Of a stretch of 9,406 nt of DNA, positions 6,996-9,406 are shown piece by piece (position 1 is the stretch's first letter; each line of letters opens with the position of its first letter). The notes under the pieces are model-generated. The model worked only from the letters and a program-made list of their open reading frames with translations. It was not told the origin of the DNA and did not search any database. The stretch spans positions 1 through 9,406 of the forward strand of contig JAEWWY010000558.1 in the NCBI GenBank assembly GCA_023458835.1, in the 5' to 3' direction. The stretch comes from Bacillota bacterium. GTDB taxonomy: Bacteria; Bacillota; Clostridia; Christensenellales; Aristaeellaceae. A program made the translations under genes and the position numbers.

Positions 6996-7505
6996 CTATA
7001 AAACCTTGTCCCGAAGCTTTTTAAGCACATAAAACCGGTGGGCGACGGCGGCAGGCGCCATCATCCGGGTAGCCAGGAAGAAGGGAACGGCCAGCAGCAG
7101 GGGCATAAAATGGTAGATGGGATAGGAGATGTCATAATAGGCGTACACATACGCCCACCGCCCCGTGGCCTTGAGCATGCCATAGATGATCAGCAGGGAG
7201 GCGGCCAGATGAACAAGCATGAACACCGCATGCATTCCGTTGGCGCCGCGCCCCTCCTCCCAGCCCCCCAGCAGCCGGCGGCTGAAAAGCGCGTTCCACA
7301 GGGCGTTAAACATCAGCGAAAAAAGCAGCACATTGATAAAAATATTGCGGCAATGGAGCCACCACTGCAACTGGCTGTATCCGCCGGGGCTGTGGCCGGG
7401 ACCGGCCAGAGCCTGGGACATGAAATAGAATACGAGCCCGCCGCCCAGCGCGTACAGGAGCAGCACATACCCCCAGCGCAGCATCATCTTTGCGCTTCTT
7501 CTCAT
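6996..7505 (-). CDS. Four-helix integral membrane protein, unknown function
   Basis: This 169-residue protein has four predicted membrane helices at about 9-29, 54-74, 91-111 and 129-149. The N-terminus (MRRSAKMMLR) and C-terminus (HRFYVLKKLRDK) are both basic, which puts both ends in the cytoplasm. No transporter, enzyme or sensor motif is visible and the family is not recognised. Several aromatic residues cluster between helices 3 and 4 (WAYVYAYYDISYPIYHF). ATG at 7503-7505 is preferred, with AGGAGG 9 bases upstream; a TTG three codons earlier directly abuts that site and would be too close. It lies 36 bases before the tubulin-like gene and 36 bases after the first lipoprotein gene in the same operon. 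By inference it is a membrane component or docking subunit for the neighbouring cytosolic proteins. Confidence 0.82.
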   Translation of the reverse strand: MRRSAKMMLRWGYVLLLYALGGGLVFYFMSQALAGPGHSPGGYSQLQWWLHCRNIFINVLLFSLMFNALWNALFSRRLLGGWEEGRGANGMHAVFMLVHLAASLLIIYGMLKATGRWAYVYAYYDISYPIYHFMPLLLAVPFFLATRMMAPAAVAHRFYVLKKLRDKVL

Positions 7506-7514
7506 ACGGGGCAA

Positions 7515-7520
7515 CCTCCT
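7515..7520 (-). promoter_or_regulatory. Ribosome binding site setting the start of the four-helix protein
   Basis: AGGAGG on the minus strand lies 9 bases before ATG 7503-7505 and 0 bases before an in-frame TTG at 7512-7514. The spacing makes the ATG the likely start. Confidence 0.75.
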
Positions 7521-7541
7521 TGTTCGGATGATATGGGCCTG

Positions 7542-9353
7542 TCAGTAGGCCACCTGAACCTCCACGGCAAAGGTCCCCAGGGGGGCTTCCTTAAGCGTGC
7601 CCGCCTGCAGCGTAGTCAGAGCGGCAACCAGGTTGTAAAAGCCCAGGGTCCTGCTGCCGTCAAAGGCGGAAGCGCCTGTGCCGGAGGTCAGGCGCTCCAG
7701 TTGCGCCACCTCCTGGTTGTACCCCCCAACCCAGTCCGGAATGCCGCCCAGCACCGGCGGATGAAGCAGCGCCGTTATTTCCAGCCGGTAAACGGCCCCC
7801 TCGGGAAGCCTGCCCCCGGCGGGAAACAGCACCCGGACGTCCAGGGAAACCGTTCCGCCCGAAGCATTCACAGCCTGCCAATCGATGGCGAGCCCCTGAT
7901 CCCAAAGCGATACCGGAAGGAGTCCGCCATCCGGCTGTTTTTCATACGCCTGCAGGGTAAACGTGAAATCCTCCTTCCCAAAGCTTCCCCGGCGGGGGTC
8001 GTTGGCCTTGGGAGAATAGCCGACGGTGAAATGGGAATAGCGCTGGGCATCATTTTGAGTCTTTTGCAGTTGCAGGATGCCGTTTAAAGCGCCGCCGCTG
8101 TGCTCCATGATGTTGATGCCCTGGCTTCCCCCGGACGGGACCGTCACATAGCTGCTTAAGCGGTATCCCGGGGGTGTAAAGTCGATGTCAAAAGACAGCG
8201 CATTCGCCTCCAAAGTTTCCCCCTGACCGGAGAAAACAGCCAGCCGCCGATTGAGATCCTCCATAAAGCCGCCTACCTGGCCGGAGGAACCGATGCACAG
8301 GATATAGAAGGGGCGGCTGGCCATAGCCCGCTCCTGGGGCGCAAGGGTGAGTCCGATTTGAAAATCGGTATAGTCCAATATCCTGTCCATGGAGCCGGAG
8401 GGCTGGGCGCCCCATTCATACCATACCTCATCGGCGCCATACACGGGCACAAAGCCGCTGAACTCGCTTTTCACCGCCACCAGGCCCACGGCCTTGCCTA
8501 CTTCAAACCCCTTGCGCGCAATGGCTTGAATCAGGGCGCTGCTTTGGGTTTGCAGTTCAGAAAGATCCGTCACCACAACCATAAAGGCATCCGGGTCCCC
8601 CTTATCAACCGCCCAGGCGGTGGGATGGGAGAGAGGCTTTACATCCTCCGGGACCTTGCCCTCCTGGTAATATCCAGGTATAGGCTCGCTCATCCTCGGG
8701 CCCTTCCGCCAAGTGGTATCGCCCCTCCGCCACACCCGGTCAGGCTGATAGAGCATATCGCGGATCAGATAAAAGGAGGGGGAGGAAGCCAGGGAAACCA
8801 CTTGCTCCAGGCCGAGCAGGGCGTCTTCCTTCCGCCAGTCCACATCCGCCCGGTACCTCCTTTTTTCCGCGGAGGGAAAGCAGGCGGCCATGCTGGCCTC
8901 CAGGATATCCAGCGCCCTTTCGTAGCGGCTGACGGTAAGGGTATCCGCAAAGCCCATCATGGAAGGCGTGGCGTTATAATAGATTTCCACACGCTTCGTT
9001 TCCAGGATGGAGACGGGCTCCGCCGTAGCCTGGGCGGCAGGGGCGGCAGAGGCAACAGGGACAGTAGGGGCGGCGGAGGCCGCGACGGTTGGCTGGGGAG
9101 AGGGAGCCTCGGTGCTTTGCTCCACAGGGGTGGGGACAGCCGTTTCCTGCCCGGCGGCCTGATCCGCCCCGGGAGTCTGCTCCTCCACCGGTGCAAAGGC
9201 GCTCTGTGCCTCCAGGTCGGGAGGCATCACGGTACATCCGCAGACCAAAAAAGTGGTAAGCAGCAGGCCAAGAAGGGCGCCCCTTTTGATCCGGGCGGCA
9301 CGGCCGGCCTGCACCCGGCAGGCTTGTCCGGCAGCGGGAACCATGTGTTTCAT
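7542..9353 (-). CDS. Lipoprotein with von Willebrand A-like domain and degenerate metal site
   Basis: This 603-residue surface lipoprotein has a basic N-region (RAARIKRG), a hydrophobic stretch and the lipobox VCGC, giving a lipidated cysteine at residue 40. A long Pro/Ala/Thr/Glu-rich spacer (about 45-115) holds the folded part away from the membrane. A vWA-like domain starts at about 120: strand VEIYYNATPSMMGFA (122-136) occupies the place of the DxSxS metal motif, here N127-x-T129-x-S131. FMVVVTDLSE (257-266) matches the later vWA strand, with D263 a candidate metal ligand. A further strand, FYILCIGSS (349-357), and a beta-rich C-terminal half (about 385-603) follow; the latter is not recognised. 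AGGAGG lies 5 bases before the ATG; a second Met at codon 4 is less well placed. It is the first operon gene in the window. vWA folds usually mediate protein binding, so an extracellular ligand- or partner-binding role is inferred. Confidence 0.82.
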   Translation of the reverse strand: MKHMVPAAGQACRVQAGRAARIKRGALLGLLLTTFLVCGCTVMPPDLEAQSAFAPVEEQTPGADQAAGQETAVPTPVEQSTEAPSPQPTVAASAAPTVPVASAAPAAQATAEPVSILETKRVEIYYNATPSMMGFADTLTVSRYERALDILEASMAACFPSAEKRRYRADVDWRKEDALLGLEQVVSLASSPSFYLIRDMLYQPDRVWRRGDTTWRKGPRMSEPIPGYYQEGKVPEDVKPLSHPTAWAVDKGDPDAFMVVVTDLSELQTQSSALIQAIARKGFEVGKAVGLVAVKSEFSGFVPVYGADEVWYEWGAQPSGSMDRILDYTDFQIGLTLAPQERAMASRPFYILCIGSSGQVGGFMEDLNRRLAVFSGQGETLEANALSFDIDFTPPGYRLSSYVTVPSGGSQGINIMEHSGGALNGILQLQKTQNDAQRYSHFTVGYSPKANDPRRGSFGKEDFTFTLQAYEKQPDGGLLPVSLWDQGLAIDWQAVNASGGTVSLDVRVLFPAGGRLPEGAVYRLEITALLHPPVLGGIPDWVGGYNQEVAQLERLTSGTGASAFDGSRTLGFYNLVAALTTLQAGTLKEAPLGTFAVEVQVAY

Positions 9354-9406
9354 GCGGGCCTCCTATATTGTAATAACGAAACCGGTGCCAGGGCTTCCCG
9401 GCAGGG
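9354..9406 (-). promoter_or_regulatory. Upstream region of the first lipoprotein gene with strong ribosome binding site
   Basis: AGGAGG (9359-9364) is ideally spaced, 5 bases from the ATG. A TACAAT sequence just upstream resembles a -10 box, but a transcript from it would begin in or next to the ribosome binding site, so it is not called a promoter. A GCCGGG-AAG-CCCTGGC hairpin-like element (9387-9402) has no proper T-run after it. The true promoter probably lies to the right of the window. Confidence 0.5.

Larger units (their letters stand above)
411..9353 (-). other. Putative six-gene operon for an envelope-linked tubulin/actin-like system
   Basis: Six co-oriented genes are separated by 36, 36, 30, 18 and 21 bases, and five of the six have good ribosome binding sites. 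No promoter or terminator is visible between them. The order is vWA-like lipoprotein, four-helix membrane protein, tubulin-like GTPase homologue, actin/Hsp70-like ATPase, coiled-coil membrane protein, and wall-binding lipoprotein. The compartments predicted for the products run from cytosol through membrane to cell wall, which suggests one complex. The right boundary is not seen. Confidence 0.8.

Noticed and set aside
6987..6996. Perfect 10-base palindrome GCCCGCGGGC at the end of the four-helix protein gene
   Set aside because: It has no loop and no following T-run, and short GC palindromes are expected by chance in this composition.
7038..8087. A 349-codon plus-strand open frame
   Set aside because: It spans antisense to two different minus-strand genes and the gap between them, and its product is low-complexity and unrecognisable.
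411..9353. A phage-defence or toxin system reading of the operon
   Set aside because: No nuclease, protease, nucleotide-cyclase, TIR, toxin or other effector motif was found in any of the six products, and no mobile-element or integrase gene is in the window.
9387..9402. Hairpin-like GCCGGG-AAG-CCCTGGC upstream of the first lipoprotein gene, a possible terminator of a preceding gene
   Set aside because: The stem is short and bulged and is followed by a mixed sequence rather than a T-run.
1..9406. tRNA, rRNA, CRISPR arrays, insertion sequences
   Set aside because: No regularly spaced direct repeats, transposase motifs or recognisable RNA gene sequences were seen on either strand.

Overview
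The window reads as chromosomal DNA from a GC-rich Gram-positive bacterium, most likely a Clostridia relative such as an Oscillospirales- or Christensenellales-type gut anaerobe. This is inferred from strong AGGAGG/AAAGGAG ribosome binding sites, use of GTG and probably TTG starts, lipoprotein signal peptides, a clostridial-style peptidoglycan-binding lipoprotein and an AraC-type regulator with its helix-turn-helix at the N-terminus. No species can be named from sequence alone. Every convincing gene lies on the minus strand, so transcription runs from the right end of the window to the left.

Six genes between 9353 and 411 are separated by gaps of only 18 to 36 bases and look like one operon. 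In transcription order they are: (1) a 603-residue lipoprotein with a von Willebrand A-like fold and a degenerate metal site; (2) a four-helix membrane protein; (3) a 509-residue tubulin/FtsZ-superfamily GTPase homologue; (4) a 1128-residue protein with an actin/Hsp70-type ATPase core behind a long N-terminal region of unknown type; (5) a secreted-N-terminus, single-pass membrane protein with a cytoplasmic coiled coil and a small C-terminal domain; (6) a lipoprotein with a peptidoglycan-binding domain and an OB-like beta domain.

Taken together, two cytosolic nucleotide-dependent proteins (one tubulin-like, one actin/Hsp70-like) are encoded with two integral membrane proteins and two surface lipoproteins, one of them predicted to bind the cell wall. 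The simplest reading is a trans-envelope assembly that couples a cytoskeletal or chaperone-like machine to the membrane and wall. No nuclease, toxin, protease or other effector is visible, so a defence role is not supported by this window. The function is unknown.

Left of the operon is a 211-base gap. It holds an imperfect inverted repeat and a possible decayed fragment of a cysteine-containing protein, but no clear terminator. It is followed by the first 66 codons of an AraC-family regulator that runs off the left edge. At the right end only 53 bases precede the first lipoprotein gene. They contain a strong ribosome binding site but no usable promoter, so the operon may start, or have further genes, outside the window.
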